DNA of 64,000 bases from Prochlorococcus sp. RS04 (GTDB lineage Bacteria > Cyanobacteriota > Cyanobacteriia > PCC-6307 > Cyanobiaceae). Under the pieces are notes generated by a model. The model saw only the letters and a list, made by a program, of their open reading frames with translations, had not been told where the DNA came from and ran no database searches. How positions within the stretch are numbered: position 1 is the first letter of the stretch; every line of letters begins with the position of its first letter. Both the position numbers and the translations under genes were made by a program. This document shows positions 17,146-25,066 of the stretch, one piece after another. The stretch lies in contig NZ_CP018346.1 of assembly GCF_001989455.1 (NCBI RefSeq), positions 1,364,001 to 1,428,000 on the forward strand. The letters run 5' to 3'.

Positions 17146-18450
17146 ATGAATTTAACAAAAGGAATACAAAAAAGTTTAGGTCCAGGAATTGTCCTAGCTG
17201 GAGCGGCAATTGGGGGTTCTCATTTATTATCATCCACTACTGCTGGCGCAAGGTTTGGATTCTCATTAGTTGGCCTAATCCTTCTTACTAATCTTTTGAA
17301 ATATCCATTCTTGTTGGTTGGGACTAGATTTACGGCATCTACTGGTAAATCATTATTAGAAGGTTTTAAAGAGAGGAATTCTTTGTATCTTCCTTTATTT
17401 CTAATAGTTAGTCTAATTACAGGTACTTTCACAATAGCTGCTGTAAGTTTTGTCTCTGGTGTCCTTTTAACTAATATTCCCTTTTTCTCAACTTTTCCAG
17501 CTATGGATTTGTCGATAGGAATCCTGATTGTTTCTGGAATGATATTAATTCTTGGTAAATATAAAGCCCTTGATAGAATTTCAAAATTTTTAGTATCTCT
17601 ACTAACTTTATTAACATTATTTGCAGTTTTATCGCTTTTGTTCAAAGGGTCAATAAATGAGTCCTTAAATATGAGTTTTTTTGAACCAGAAATCAGCCCA
17701 TGGAAGTTAACAAATTTAGCTTTTTTGATCCCTTTAATGGGATGGATGCCTTGCCCAGTAGAGTTATGTGTTTGGCCTTCTTTATGGATGTTTTCTCGAG
17801 CGAAAGATTCAAATTATAAGCCAAATATTAGTGAAGCAGAATTTGATTTTAATCTTGGTTACTTAATAACTGTTGTTACGGCTATTTTCTTCCTTACTCT
17901 TGGCGCAATAACAATGTATGGTACTGGTGATGGAATGCTTTCCGGAAGTGGAGTCTCCTTCGCTCAAAAGTTAATACTCCTTTACACTAAATCCATCGGG
18001 AATTGGGCTAAATGGATCATAATACCTGCAGCATTTGCCGCAATGTTTAGTACTACAATTACTTGTCTAGATGCATATCCAAGAAGTATTTCTGCTATTC
18101 AAGGTTTATTGAGAGGCACTGATTTTGGACACCTGGATTCCAAAGCAGAGCGCAATAGATTTCAAATTTGGATGATTGTACATATCTTTGCATCATTAAT
18201 AGCTTTGCTGATTGCAAGGTCAGGAGGTATAGGAGTAAAAGATTTTGTATTTGCTGCAATGACTGGAAGTTTTCTAACCGCCCCTTTATTTGCTTGGATG
18301 GCAATGGATACTATAAATAGCAAATTAGTACCATTTAAAAATAGATATGGATTTTTTCTAAAAACAATAAGTTGGATAGGATTAATTTTTTTAACATTAT
18401 TTAGTTTATTGTTTATTGCAAATTCATTTTTTGGGCTTGGGATTTATTAA
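17146..18450 (+). CDS. Nramp-family-like metal ion transporter, divergent
   Basis: 434 residues and about 11 membrane segments with the overall NRAMP layout. TM1 reads SLGPGIVLAGAAIGGSHLLS, where canonical members have the metal-binding DPGN. The TM6 region reads GWMPCPVELCVWPS instead of the canonical MPH motif. Two metal-ligand motifs are therefore altered, as in Nramp-related groups that do not carry classical Mn2+/Fe2+. The substrate should be left open (another divalent ion or a non-metal). Confidence 0.75.
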   Translation: MNLTKGIQKSLGPGIVLAGAAIGGSHLLSSTTAGARFGFSLVGLILLTNLLKYPFLLVGTRFTASTGKSLLEGFKERNSLYLPLFLIVSLITGTFTIAAVSFVSGVLLTNIPFFSTFPAMDLSIGILIVSGMILILGKYKALDRISKFLVSLLTLLTLFAVLSLLFKGSINESLNMSFFEPEISPWKLTNLAFLIPLMGWMPCPVELCVWPSLWMFSRAKDSNYKPNISEAEFDFNLGYLITVVTAIFFLTLGAITMYGTGDGMLSGSGVSFAQKLILLYTKSIGNWAKWIIIPAAFAAMFSTTITCLDAYPRSISAIQGLLRGTDFGHLDSKAERNRFQIWMIVHIFASLIALLIARSGGIGVKDFVFAAMTGSFLTAPLFAWMAMDTINSKLVPFKNRYGFFLKTISWIGLIFLTLFSLLFIANSFFGLGIY

Positions 18451-18531
18451 TTTGAAAATAAAAAATAATTAAAGGGTTGATTTTTCTTCAGAATTCGTTT
18501 TTGTAGAAATGTATTATTTTTGGTACTTATT

Positions 18532-18645
18532 ATGGTTATGCCTCAATCTACTTTAGAGAGCTTATTATTTTTTTTGATACTATCTCTTGTTGCAACTTAC
18601 ATTGTCAATTTAAAGTATTCTTCAAAGTTAAAAATACAGAAGTAG
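18532..18645 (+). CDS. Tiny membrane protein, 37 aa
   Basis: MVMPQSTLESLLFFLILSLV then ATYIVNLKYSSKLKIQK: a single membrane helix with a basic C-terminus, similar in layout to small photosystem or cytochrome-complex subunits. No known subunit is matched. Confidence 0.4.
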   Translation: MVMPQSTLESLLFFLILSLVATYIVNLKYSSKLKIQK

Positions 18646-18676
18646 TTTTTTATTTATCTTTTTTTTAGAATTTGAT

Positions 18677-18874
18677 TTATTTCTTGGGATCACTCCAAGT
18701 TTCTTTGTATAACCAACTCAAAAAAGTTAGAGTAAGTATATTCCCAAATGCATAAGTAATTCCTAATAATGGGTCATAAATATTGGCAATAATCGTCGAC
18801 ATTATGAAGATTATTAACCCTGAAACAACCAAATCCTGAATAGGCAAATGTTTAAAATCTACCGAATTTATCAT
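18677..18874 (-). CDS. Small membrane protein, 65 aa, hypothetical
   Basis: Two hydrophobic stretches (about 14-32 and 37-53) with a short polar end (WLYKETWSDPKK). Probably integral in the inner or thylakoid membrane. Function unknown. Confidence 0.5.
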   Translation of the reverse strand: MINSVDFKHLPIQDLVVSGLIIFIMSTIIANIYDPLLGITYAFGNILTLTFLSWLYKETWSDPKK

Positions 18875-18953
18875 TTGATAATTGTTTTTAAAAGATTAAA
18901 TTAATTATAAAACAAACAAGTTACTTATTTATTTATAAGGCAATACCAATGAT

Positions 18954-19184
18954 ATGAATAAATTTAGAATGGCAAAAATAATTATAGTTTTTTCATCATT
19001 ATCTTATTTGAGTATTTCTTTTTTAAGAAATTATAATTCTCCAGAAAATATAGAAAAAAGATGTATTCTTAAATTCGAAAAAGATTTTAAAAATAATTTG
19101 GAAACATCTCATGAAGAATGGAATCAAATTTTAGATTTAGCTGATAACAATTATTTAAAATGTATGGGAATTCCTCAGTATTAA
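18954..19184 (+). CDS. Membrane-anchored hypothetical protein, 76 aa
   Basis: An N-terminal anchor or signal (residues 5-23, MAKIIIVFSSLSYLSISFL) precedes a charged domain with two Cys (KRCILKF, YLKCMG). The DUF2839 gene follows after 2 bp, so they are likely co-transcribed. Confidence 0.55.
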   Translation: MNKFRMAKIIIVFSSLSYLSISFLRNYNSPENIEKRCILKFEKDFKNNLETSHEEWNQILDLADNNYLKCMGIPQY

Positions 19185-19186
19185 TT

Positions 19187-19402
19187 ATGGGTGAGGCAAA
19201 GAGAAGAAAAAATTTAGGTATTCCGCCTAGAGAAAAAACTGAAGATATAAAGTTGCCTCAACTTGATAAAAAAGCCATACAACAAAAAGTAAGGACTACA
19301 TTGTATAAATATCCAATTATCCCTTTTCTTTTTTATGGAGCTGCAATATTGATCCTAATAGGAGGTTTATTTTATGTTTTCAAATCCTTTAATATTGCTT
19401 AA
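19187..19402 (+). CDS. DUF2839 family membrane protein, 71 aa
   Basis: The MGEAKRRKNLGIPPRE start is the hallmark of this cyanobacterial family. The internal ATG at 19187 is chosen over the longer frame from 19160 because it sets this conserved N-terminus. One membrane helix near the C-terminus (about 47-66). A second member lies at 21612. Function unknown; expected in a membrane with a cytosolic N-terminus. Confidence 0.8.
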   Translation: MGEAKRRKNLGIPPREKTEDIKLPQLDKKAIQQKVRTTLYKYPIIPFLFYGAAILILIGGLFYVFKSFNIA

Positions 19403-19582
19403 TTATGATGATTCTTTATTTTGTTATTTATGATTTTTGGCATCATTAATTAAAAAAAACTTGAATGATAATAAATGAACAATTTTTTTGTGCAAATATA
19501 ATTAAATAAGTAATATATAAGAATTACTTACGATTGACACCATCATATAGTGTTGTAATTTTAAATTAAATTAAAACTATTT

Positions 19583-19718
19583 ATGAAAAAAATAAATAAA
19601 AAATATGCTGAAATTATTCGTCAAGCTGATAAGGCAGTTGGAAGAAAAGAAGTAGTAAGTTTATTAAAAAAAAGCTGCAATAATTATGTCTAAATCTGAG
19701 GAAAACTTAGCTGCTTAA
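19583..19718 (+). pseudogene. Small basic protein gene broken by a +1 shift in an A8 tract
   Basis: The frame from ATG 19583 matches the intact 44-aa paralogue at 62637 (MKKINKKYAEIIRQADKAVG against MKKLNKKYADLMRKAQQATG). After the eight-A run at 19666-19673 it falls out of register and stops at 19693. Removing one A restores KKAAIIMSKSEENLAA and a stop at 19718, in line with the paralogue (HKAAKLKSK). This is a recent mutation, a sequencing error in a homopolymer, or programmed slippage. Confidence 0.65.
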
Positions 19719-19729
19719 ATTAAAAAAAA

Positions 19730-19861
19730 CTATTTTATTAGGATAAATAAAACACCATAAAGAATGATTGATGAGGATGCAGCCATAATGATAAATGGTA
19801 GTATCATGCCTGAGTTTAACCATCTTAAAAGTCTAATTTTTTTGTTAATTACTCTTGGCAT
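19730..19861 (-). CDS. Tiny membrane protein, 43 aa
   Basis: MPRVINKKIRLLRWLNSGMI then a hydrophobic segment to the end (LPFIIMAASSSIILYGVLFI). Basic N-terminus with one membrane helix, a common shape for small thylakoid proteins. It converges with the preceding frameshifted gene. Confidence 0.5.
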   Translation of the reverse strand: MPRVINKKIRLLRWLNSGMILPFIIMAASSSIILYGVLFILIK

Positions 19862-20085
19862 CTTTTCTGAATCCCTTTATTGCAACCTAACTAGTAAATA
19901 AATGGTGTAAATGATTAATTAATCTTTTTAAATATCATTCTTTAGCTATTTTGGAATTTAATTTTCTAAAGAAAATTATTTTAATTTCGTACGAATTTTT
20001 ATTTTGAAAGAAATTTTTAGGTAATTAATACCTTGTATTCTTCAAACTTCTTATGCAAGATTTAGAAACATTAGATTTCTAAATA

Positions 20086-20361
20086 ATGATTGAAAATTTT
20101 AAAGAGGTCCCTGAAGAATTTAAAGAATATGATTCGGAACTGTTACTTAAAATTCTAAATAAGACATCACTGGAGAATGAAAAAAGTGATGATAAAGAAC
20201 TTTATGTTGATGAAAATTGGAAAATTAATTCAAAAAATATGAGTAATATAATTCCTTCAGATAATTCAAATTTGAAAAGAATATTATCAAATATTTTCCC
20301 AAATAAAAAAATAGTGATTCAGGATAATAATGATGGGTCGCAAACAATTTTCTTATCCTAA
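20086..20361 (+). CDS. Acidic hypothetical protein, 91 aa
   Basis: Asn/Asp/Glu/Lys-rich soluble protein (MIENFKEVPEEFKEYDSELL at the start; IVIQDNNDGSQTIFLS at the end). No membrane segment and no known domain. Confidence 0.5.
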   Translation: MIENFKEVPEEFKEYDSELLLKILNKTSLENEKSDDKELYVDENWKINSKNMSNIIPSDNSNLKRILSNIFPNKKIVIQDNNDGSQTIFLS

Positions 20362-20458
20362 TTTAGGAAATATTAAAAACTTATTTATACTATCTATTCA
20401 ATGTTTATTTTTTTGAGAAAAATTTAGTAAAAATTACTCTCGCGGAATTTTTTTAAAG

Positions 20459-20554
20459 ATGTTAATGTTCAATAACGTTCATCCAAGTTTATATCTCTGG
20501 ACGCATGAAATGGGAGTAGGGAACGGGATTCTCATTAACTGCAAAAGACCATGA
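20459..20554 (+). CDS. Short upstream ORF, 31 aa
   Basis: Encodes MLMFNNVHPSLYLWTHEMGV then GNGILINCKRP, and its TGA overlaps the ATG of the next gene (ATGA at 20551). A start at 20465 (29 aa) is also possible. The overlap and the less AT-biased composition suggest a real leader peptide or coupled microprotein rather than chance. Confidence 0.4.
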   Translation: MLMFNNVHPSLYLWTHEMGVGNGILINCKRP

Positions 20555-20721
20555 ATAACCTCTTACAAATAAGAGAAAAAATCAAAAGAGCCAATAGGGT
20601 ATATGAAGCCCAACTTTTGGCTACTAAAAATGGAGAAGTTACTCCATACAGAAGATCCGTCTTTGAAGAAAGAATCAGGAAAACACAAAAAGAAATGAAA
20701 TTGAAAGACTCAAAAAATTAA
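20551..20721 (+). CDS. Small basic protein, 56 aa
   Basis: Starts MNNLLQIREKIKRANRVYEA. Lys/Arg-rich helical protein with TPYRRSVFEERIRKTQKEMK. A strong terminator lies 23 bp after the stop. It is translationally coupled to the 31-aa upstream ORF. The composition would allow nucleic-acid or ribosome binding, but that is inference. Confidence 0.6.
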   Translation: MNNLLQIREKIKRANRVYEAQLLATKNGEVTPYRRSVFEERIRKTQKEMKLKDSKN

Positions 20722-20743
20722 ATTCTTTTTTGAAACTGATCAA

Positions 20744-20779
20744 TTGAGAGGGGGTTTTTAGCTCTCTCTTTTTTTTTTC
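20744..20779 (+). terminator. Rho-independent terminator
   Basis: GAGAG...CTCTC stem with a G/T-rich loop and an 11-T run, ending the 20459-20721 unit. Confidence 0.8.
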
Positions 20780-20913
20780 TATAAAAACAAAGTAATAATT
20801 AATTTATTTTTTCGATTATCGATTATTAAAAACAACATAATTTTGATGTTTTTACTATTGATTTAATTTATATAAATGGCAAATTTAATTCAGTAATTAA
20901 GAGTTAAACAAAT

Positions 20914-21246
20914 ATGTTTAAAGAGAAAAATAAACAAATTAAAACCTCACCCAATAAATCAAATTTAGATCAAGTTTTATGGTTTATAGAAAATTATTTG
21001 CCCCAAAAGAAAGATCAAGGTGTTCAAAAAAAATTGTATATGGATAATCTAGAGGAAGAGACTATTAATATATTTTCTAAATTAGCCTCTTCACGTTCTA
21101 AAACATTATTACCAACTACAAAAAATACTACAATCTCTTTTACCTTTGGTAATTGGGCCTTGCCTTATCTGAAATTGCTGAAGAAAATAGGAATAGCTAA
21201 GTATGAAAATTGTAATCCGCTAGAACTAGATTTATCCCGCAAATAA
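20914..21246 (+). CDS. Hypothetical protein, 110 aa
   Basis: Soluble basic protein. A helix-rich N-terminal half (NLDQVLWFIENYLPQKK) is followed by TTISFTFGNWALPYLKLLKK and a short C-terminus. No family recognised. Confidence 0.55.
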   Translation: MFKEKNKQIKTSPNKSNLDQVLWFIENYLPQKKDQGVQKKLYMDNLEEETINIFSKLASSRSKTLLPTTKNTTISFTFGNWALPYLKLLKKIGIAKYENCNPLELDLSRK

Positions 21247-21358
21247 AAATAAATAAAGATTAAAAAGTCTCAAAAAGTTCTTTTTGAAATTTAAGGAGGA
21301 ATACTTACTTTACATAAAAAATACAATTGCTAAGTTTAAAATAAGATATCTATTGATT

Positions 21359-21505
21359 ATGTTTCTAAATTATCTGCCCAGTGAAATGGTTGAAGTTGTT
21401 GGTTTGACAATGATTTTTTCATTTCTAGTTGGAACTATATTAATTTTGTTATTTACATCAGATCAGGCAAATACAAAGAATCTATATTTAAAGAAGGCTA
21501 AATAA
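21359..21505 (+). CDS. Small membrane protein, 48 aa
   Basis: MFLNYLPSEMVEVVGLTMIF then FLVGTILILLFTSDQ: one membrane helix and a polar tail. The frame is open upstream to a TTG at 21284, but the ATG at 21359 is the more ordinary start. An AAGGAGG at 21293-21299 lies inside that upstream stretch with no standard start codon at the right distance, so the true start is uncertain. Confidence 0.45.
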   Translation: MFLNYLPSEMVEVVGLTMIFSFLVGTILILLFTSDQANTKNLYLKKAK

Positions 21506-21611
21506 ATTTTAAATAATTTTTTTTTCTATAAAGGACCTCTGTTCTTGATAAAGTTTACTCGCAGGTGTAGAACATAATTTTTAATATTGATAAATAAACA
21601 AATTTAAGATT

Positions 21612-21812
21612 ATGGGCGAAGCTAAAAGAAGAGAAGAATTAGGATTACCACCTAGACCAAAAAAAAATGAATTAAATAAATCTGATAGATACCTTTCATG
21701 GCTTCCAATTACTAAATCAAGAATTAAGAAATACCCTTATATGGGTGTAGCAACAATGGCACTAGGAGCGATAATTTTCTTAGTAAGTGGGGGAGCAAAT
21801 AGGATTAATTAA
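21612..21812 (+). CDS. DUF2839 family membrane protein, 66 aa
   Basis: Starts MGEAKRREELGLPPRPKKNE, the family signature, with one C-terminal membrane helix (YMGVATMALGAIIFLVSGGA, about 44-63). Paralogue of the gene at 19187. Function unknown. Confidence 0.8.
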   Translation: MGEAKRREELGLPPRPKKNELNKSDRYLSWLPITKSRIKKYPYMGVATMALGAIIFLVSGGANRIN

Positions 21813-21848
21813 TTACTTAATTTAATTTTGGCTTGGCTTAGAATATAT

Positions 21849-22109
21849 CTAAGATTTTTTTTGTAATAGTTTAACGCCAGATATTATTGAGATTATTGAA
21901 GTTATACCTAGAAAAATCGAGTAAAAAGGTTGCAAATTAATAATGCCAAAATTACCTGTATGCCATTTTATTAACCAAAAAGCATCTATTCCTAGTGGCT
22001 GAAGAATACTATAAATAGTTCCAGATAAAATAGTAATCAGTAATGGGATTGCTGAAATTGCGGTTATTTTTCTGTGAATTTTTCTTTGATTTGCTTTTAA
22101 TTTTTCCAT
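21849..22109 (-). CDS. PepSY-associated-TM-like small membrane protein, 86 aa
   Basis: RKIHRKITAISAIPLLITIL followed by SGTIYSILQPLGIDAFWLIK resembles the first helix of PepSY-associated membrane proteins (the RxLHRW...SG pattern). A second helix follows (about 60-80). The His residues in the first helix and IKWHTGN could bind haem or metal. Last gene of a seven-gene minus-strand run; it starts directly after the DUF3721 stop. Confidence 0.55.
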   Translation of the reverse strand: MEKLKANQRKIHRKITAISAIPLLITILSGTIYSILQPLGIDAFWLIKWHTGNFGIINLQPFYSIFLGITSIISIISGVKLLQKKS

Positions 22110-22331
22110 CTATTTCCTCAAATAGATATGTAATTCTTTTTCGTTTTTGCACGGCATCCATTTATCTTGATTCTTATGTATTCCTTCGCAACCAAGTTCT
22201 AAAGATCTATTTTCGGCGTCCTCTTCAGAAAGAAATGTACCCCTCATATGTGCATGCGAATAACTATTGAAATTGAGAGATAAGGAAAATAAAAAAATAA
22301 AAAATTTAAAATTTCTAAGAAAAATATGCAT
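22110..22331 (-). CDS. DUF3721-type secreted small protein, 73 aa
   Basis: A signal sequence (about residues 1-26) is followed by the compact motif EEDAENRSLELGCEGIHKNQ and DKWMPC. The CEGxH...WMPC pattern with two Cys and His is shared with the lipoprotein at 53051, so the two are paralogues. The Cys/His set suggests metal or disulphide chemistry in the periplasm, but that is inference. Confidence 0.7.
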   Translation of the reverse strand: MHIFLRNFKFFIFLFSLSLNFNSYSHAHMRGTFLSEEDAENRSLELGCEGIHKNQDKWMPCKNEKELHIYLRK

Positions 22332-22352
22332 TATTTCAAATAAGTATTTGTA

Positions 22353-22871
22353 TTAAGGAGAGATTTTATCAAATATTTTTGTTTTGCCGGTTTTACTAAA
22401 TGAAACTACTTTGTAGTTCTCATAATCATGAGAGTGCAATTGGTGAGAATGCATTTCCATCCCTGGAGAGCCAATTGGCATGCCCGGAACTGCTATCCCA
22501 TTAATATTTGGTTTTTCTATAAAAAGTTTGTTGATTGATTCAATCGGGACATGTCCTTCAATCTTATAGTTAGCTATTTGAGCAGAGTGACATGATCTCA
22601 GATTATTGGGAATTTGATATTGGTTTTTAATTGCTGAAACATCTTCAACTATATTATCAACAACTTGTAATCCATTATCTCTTAAATGATTGATCCATTT
22701 TTTGCAACAACCACATGATGCTGATCTGTAAGAAACAACTTTTGGGATATCTATATTTTCTAACGTTTCTGCACTAATCCTATGAACGTTATTTGTATTT
22801 GCAAAAAGCATTCCAGAAGCAATTAGATAATTTAAAAATCTGGTATTTATAAATACTTTATTAATTGCCAT
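22353..22871 (-). CDS. DUF411 family metal-binding protein, exported
   Basis: 172 residues. After an N-terminal hydrophobic leader comes the DUF411 core: YRSASCGCCKKWINHLRDNG (Cys-rich metal site), SCHSAQI, a conserved YKIEGHVPIESI, and AVPGMPIGSPGMEMHSHQ with Met and His residues. The family is associated with copper and other heavy-metal handling in the periplasm. Neighbours include a MauE/DoxX-like protein and a DUF3721 protein, supporting a metal/redox operon. Confidence 0.85.
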   Translation of the reverse strand: MAINKVFINTRFLNYLIASGMLFANTNNVHRISAETLENIDIPKVVSYRSASCGCCKKWINHLRDNGLQVVDNIVEDVSAIKNQYQIPNNLRSCHSAQIANYKIEGHVPIESINKLFIEKPNINGIAVPGMPIGSPGMEMHSHQLHSHDYENYKVVSFSKTGKTKIFDKISP

Positions 22872-22932
22872 ACAAATTTAGACGATTAAATTCTATTTTT
22901 TAATTAACAATAAATGAAAATTTGTAAAAGTG

Positions 22933-23385
22933 CTATTTAATCAAAAGCAGGACACTCATAATTGCCATTAAAAGATTTTCGATAAAACTAATAATTCCCA
23001 AAGGAGTTTTTGCATATCCACCGATACATGCACAATTTAATTTTAATTTATCCAAATAAACGGCCTTAAATACTGAAATCATTCCAGAAATTCCTAAAAC
23101 TAGAGCAATAAAAATAATTAGAGAAGGTGGAGAAGAATTAAGAAAACTTATCCCAATTATTAATTCAAAAAAAGGATAAATATATATCCAGCTATCAAAT
23201 TGAGAGGAAATTAAATCATATTTCTTATAACTTGCTCCAAAAGCTTCAATATCCATAAGCTTAAGCATCGCTAAAAGACAAATTGATATCCCCATAAAAA
23301 TTTGGAAACTTTTAAGCAATGTAATGGTGATAAGAAATGAAGTGCCAAAGACTGCAATTAAGGGGGTAAATGACTTAATCTTCAT
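22933..23385 (-). CDS. MauE/DoxX-like redox-associated membrane protein, 150 aa
   Basis: Four membrane segments with a Cys pair at LNCACIGGYAKTPLG near the last helix. The CxC...PLG arrangement is typical of MauE-like proteins found beside metal-resistance and thiol-redox genes. Its start is 2 bp after the stop of the upstream 76-aa gene. Likely moves electrons or supports maturation for the operon's periplasmic Cys proteins. Confidence 0.7.
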   Translation of the reverse strand: MKIKSFTPLIAVFGTSFLITITLLKSFQIFMGISICLLAMLKLMDIEAFGASYKKYDLISSQFDSWIYIYPFFELIIGISFLNSSPPSLIIFIALVLGISGMISVFKAVYLDKLKLNCACIGGYAKTPLGIISFIENLLMAIMSVLLLIK

Positions 23386-23387
23386 TT

Positions 23388-23618
23388 TTAACTTTTAAGG
23401 ATAGAGTCACAAATACTAGATGGATTTGCTTGTTTAACTATTTTTAGTCTTTTGATAAGTTTGTCTCGATCTATTTGATGTTTTAAATATTTAATACATA
23501 AATTTTTTTCCTGATATACCATTGCTATTGGAGCAATCTTTAAAGCAATAGCAAAAGTACCAATAACTAAAAGAATGTTTGAAGCTAGTCGAATATTTGC
23601 TCGAAAATTTGATCTCAT
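23388..23618 (-). CDS. Small membrane-anchored protein, 76 aa
   Basis: A basic N-terminus precedes one membrane helix (about 13-33) and a polar domain with two Cys (KNLCIKYL, SSICDSIL). The start overlaps the preceding 38-aa gene by 4 bp and the MauE-like gene follows after 2 bp, so it is an operon member. Family not recognised. Confidence 0.6.
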   Translation of the reverse strand: MRSNFRANIRLASNILLVIGTFAIALKIAPIAMVYQEKNLCIKYLKHQIDRDKLIKRLKIVKQANPSSICDSILKS

Positions 23619-23731
23619 TCGTATTCTTTATTTCTGTCAATAACTTCCCTTAAATATATATCTTTTAGCTCGTCATTGTATCCATTTTCTTTTGCGGATT
23701 TCTCTAATTCCTTCAACTCTTTTTCTGTCAT
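23615..23731 (-). CDS. Tiny acidic protein, 38 aa
   Basis: MTEKELKELEKSAKENGYND then ELKDIYLREVIDRNKEYE: a charged helix. It overlaps its upstream neighbour as TAATG and its downstream neighbour as ATGA. The double coupling makes it credible despite its size. Confidence 0.6.
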   Translation of the reverse strand: MTEKELKELEKSAKENGYNDELKDIYLREVIDRNKEYE

Positions 23732-23874
23732 TAAGCAGATTTGGATATATTGTTTTTCATATCTTCAATTTGGTTGATTAATTCATCTAACCATTCTGTA
23801 TTATTTTCGGATCTTTTCTGAAAATATGTAATTTTTGGTTGATTTATTTCAAGTGTCTCATAATCTCCACTCAT
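23731..23874 (-). CDS. Small protein, 47 aa, first gene of the metal/redox-like run
   Basis: MSGDYETLEINQPKITYFQK then RSENNTEWLDELINQIEDMK. Soluble and helical at the C-terminus. Overlaps the next gene as TAATG. Likely first gene of the run ending at 21849. No family recognised. Confidence 0.55.
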   Translation of the reverse strand: MSGDYETLEINQPKITYFQKRSENNTEWLDELINQIEDMKNNISKSA

Positions 23875-24016
23875 AAATTACCCCTAGATTTATACCTTGC
23901 ATAATTTATCTAGGGAGATTATGCACATCAATAGGTTCTATTACTTATTAGACATTTACCATGAGTAACAAGTCAATTTTCTATAGTATAAAACAAGAAA
24001 TTTATTTCTAAAAAAT

Positions 24017-24121
24017 ATGGCAACTAATGAAGAACTAGAAAAAAGAATTGAAACTTTAGAAAAAGAAGTACAACATCTTAAAGCTGTTCTGCAATATCAA
24101 ATGAGAAATAAGAAAAAGTGA
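24017..24121 (+). CDS. Coiled-coil microprotein, 34 aa
   Basis: MATNEELEKRIETLEKEVQH then LKAVLQYQMRNKKK. A nearly perfect heptad-repeat helix, so it probably oligomerises or docks to a helical partner. Function unknown. Confidence 0.5.
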   Translation: MATNEELEKRIETLEKEVQHLKAVLQYQMRNKKK

Positions 24122-24300
24122 TTCTTATCACATAGCAATTACTTTGGGTCAGATAAGCATTTTCTTTTAGTTGTTTTAGGTAACTAATGAAAAAAGCTAA
24201 ATATTAAAAATTAGTCCATAAATAATCACTTTTTGAAAAAATAACTTTAGTCATTGATATTTAGAACATATTTGTTTTTATATATATAAAACTACTTGAT

Positions 24301-24417
24301 ATGATTAACTCAATAGCTTTTACATTGTTATTATTAGGCTCTTTAGTCGCTTACAAAAGACTCAAAAGAAAGAAACGGCAATTTCACGCACCACCTACAA
24401 ATCAGCTTCCTAGTTGA
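24301..24417 (+). CDS. Tiny membrane protein, 38 aa
   Basis: One membrane helix (SIAFTLLLLGSLVAYKRLK) and a basic Pro-containing tail. It converges with the next small membrane protein, the stops being 3 bp apart. Confidence 0.45.
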   Translation: MINSIAFTLLLLGSLVAYKRLKRKKRQFHAPPTNQLPS

Positions 24418-24420
24418 AGA

Positions 24421-24534
24421 TTAAATTCCGTCTTCATCTTCTCCAAAAGGATTGTATCTAATATCCCAGATAAGAACTACTGCTATAGATAAAAGCAATA
24501 GACCAAAAATAACTTGAGGAGGTGGGAATAACAT
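24421..24534 (-). CDS. Tiny membrane protein, 37 aa
   Basis: MLFPPPQVIFGLLLLSIAVV then LIWDIRYNPFGEDEDGI: one membrane helix and an acidic tail. The fold resembles single-helix photosynthetic-complex subunits, but no specific match is recognised. Confidence 0.5.
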   Translation of the reverse strand: MLFPPPQVIFGLLLLSIAVVLIWDIRYNPFGEDEDGI

Positions 24535-24566
24535 CAATGAAATTTAATATTGTTAATAAGCTTTGC

Positions 24567-24767
24567 TTATGAAAATTTTAAAGGATAATCAATATTCTTT
24601 GGTTCTAAATGTTTTACATAACATGCTGTTGTGCAATCTACTCCCTCACTATTGATGCTACAAGAAGTTATACATTCAAAAAAACTTTCCAAAGCATCTG
24701 AATCTTTAATATTTGAATAAATTTCATTTTTCATGTTCAATCTTCCATCCTGAAGCTTATCTAGCAA
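24567..24767 (-). CDS. Cys-rich small protein, 55-66 aa
   Basis: FFECITSCSINSEGVDCTTA then CYVKHLEP: four closely spaced Cys that could form two disulphides or a metal site. Met12 (MKNEIYSNIKD) is the likelier start. No signal peptide visible. Confidence 0.5.
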   Translation of the reverse strand: MLDKLQDGRLNMKNEIYSNIKDSDALESFFECITSCSINSEGVDCTTACYVKHLEPKNIDYPLKFS

Positions 24768-24817
24768 TTAATTTTTAATAATGTCAAATTTTAGGTAAAG
24801 TACCTATTCACCATTTT

Positions 24818-25066
24818 TTAAAAAAAACTATTGAATCTATAAGTTTTTTCCCACCCTTGCTCTAAAAGTTTTTTATATTCGTTTCTCGCTTCTTCGATAG
24901 ATTCAACCCTAGAGCCTTTCATAACTGGCTTACTTGATCGCTTAAAAACGCAACCATAAGAGATTAAAATTGCATTAACCATATAAGAGTTCTTAGAACT
25001 ATCTTCAAAAGGTTCAAATACTTTAATCCTCGATCTCGCTTTATTGATTAAAGTAAAATTTTCCAT
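24818..25066 (-). CDS. Small GW-ending family protein, 82 aa
   Basis: The C-terminal half (KPVMKGSRVESIEEARNEYK then LLEQGWEKTYRF) aligns with the 81-aa protein at 27526 and the decayed copy at 28803, and resembles the DUF1651 layout. Cytosolic, function unknown. A terminator-like hairpin with its T run abuts its start codon (see the leader entry). Confidence 0.6.
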   Translation of the reverse strand: MENFTLINKARSRIKVFEPFEDSSKNSYMVNAILISYGCVFKRSSKPVMKGSRVESIEEARNEYKKLLEQGWEKTYRFNSFF

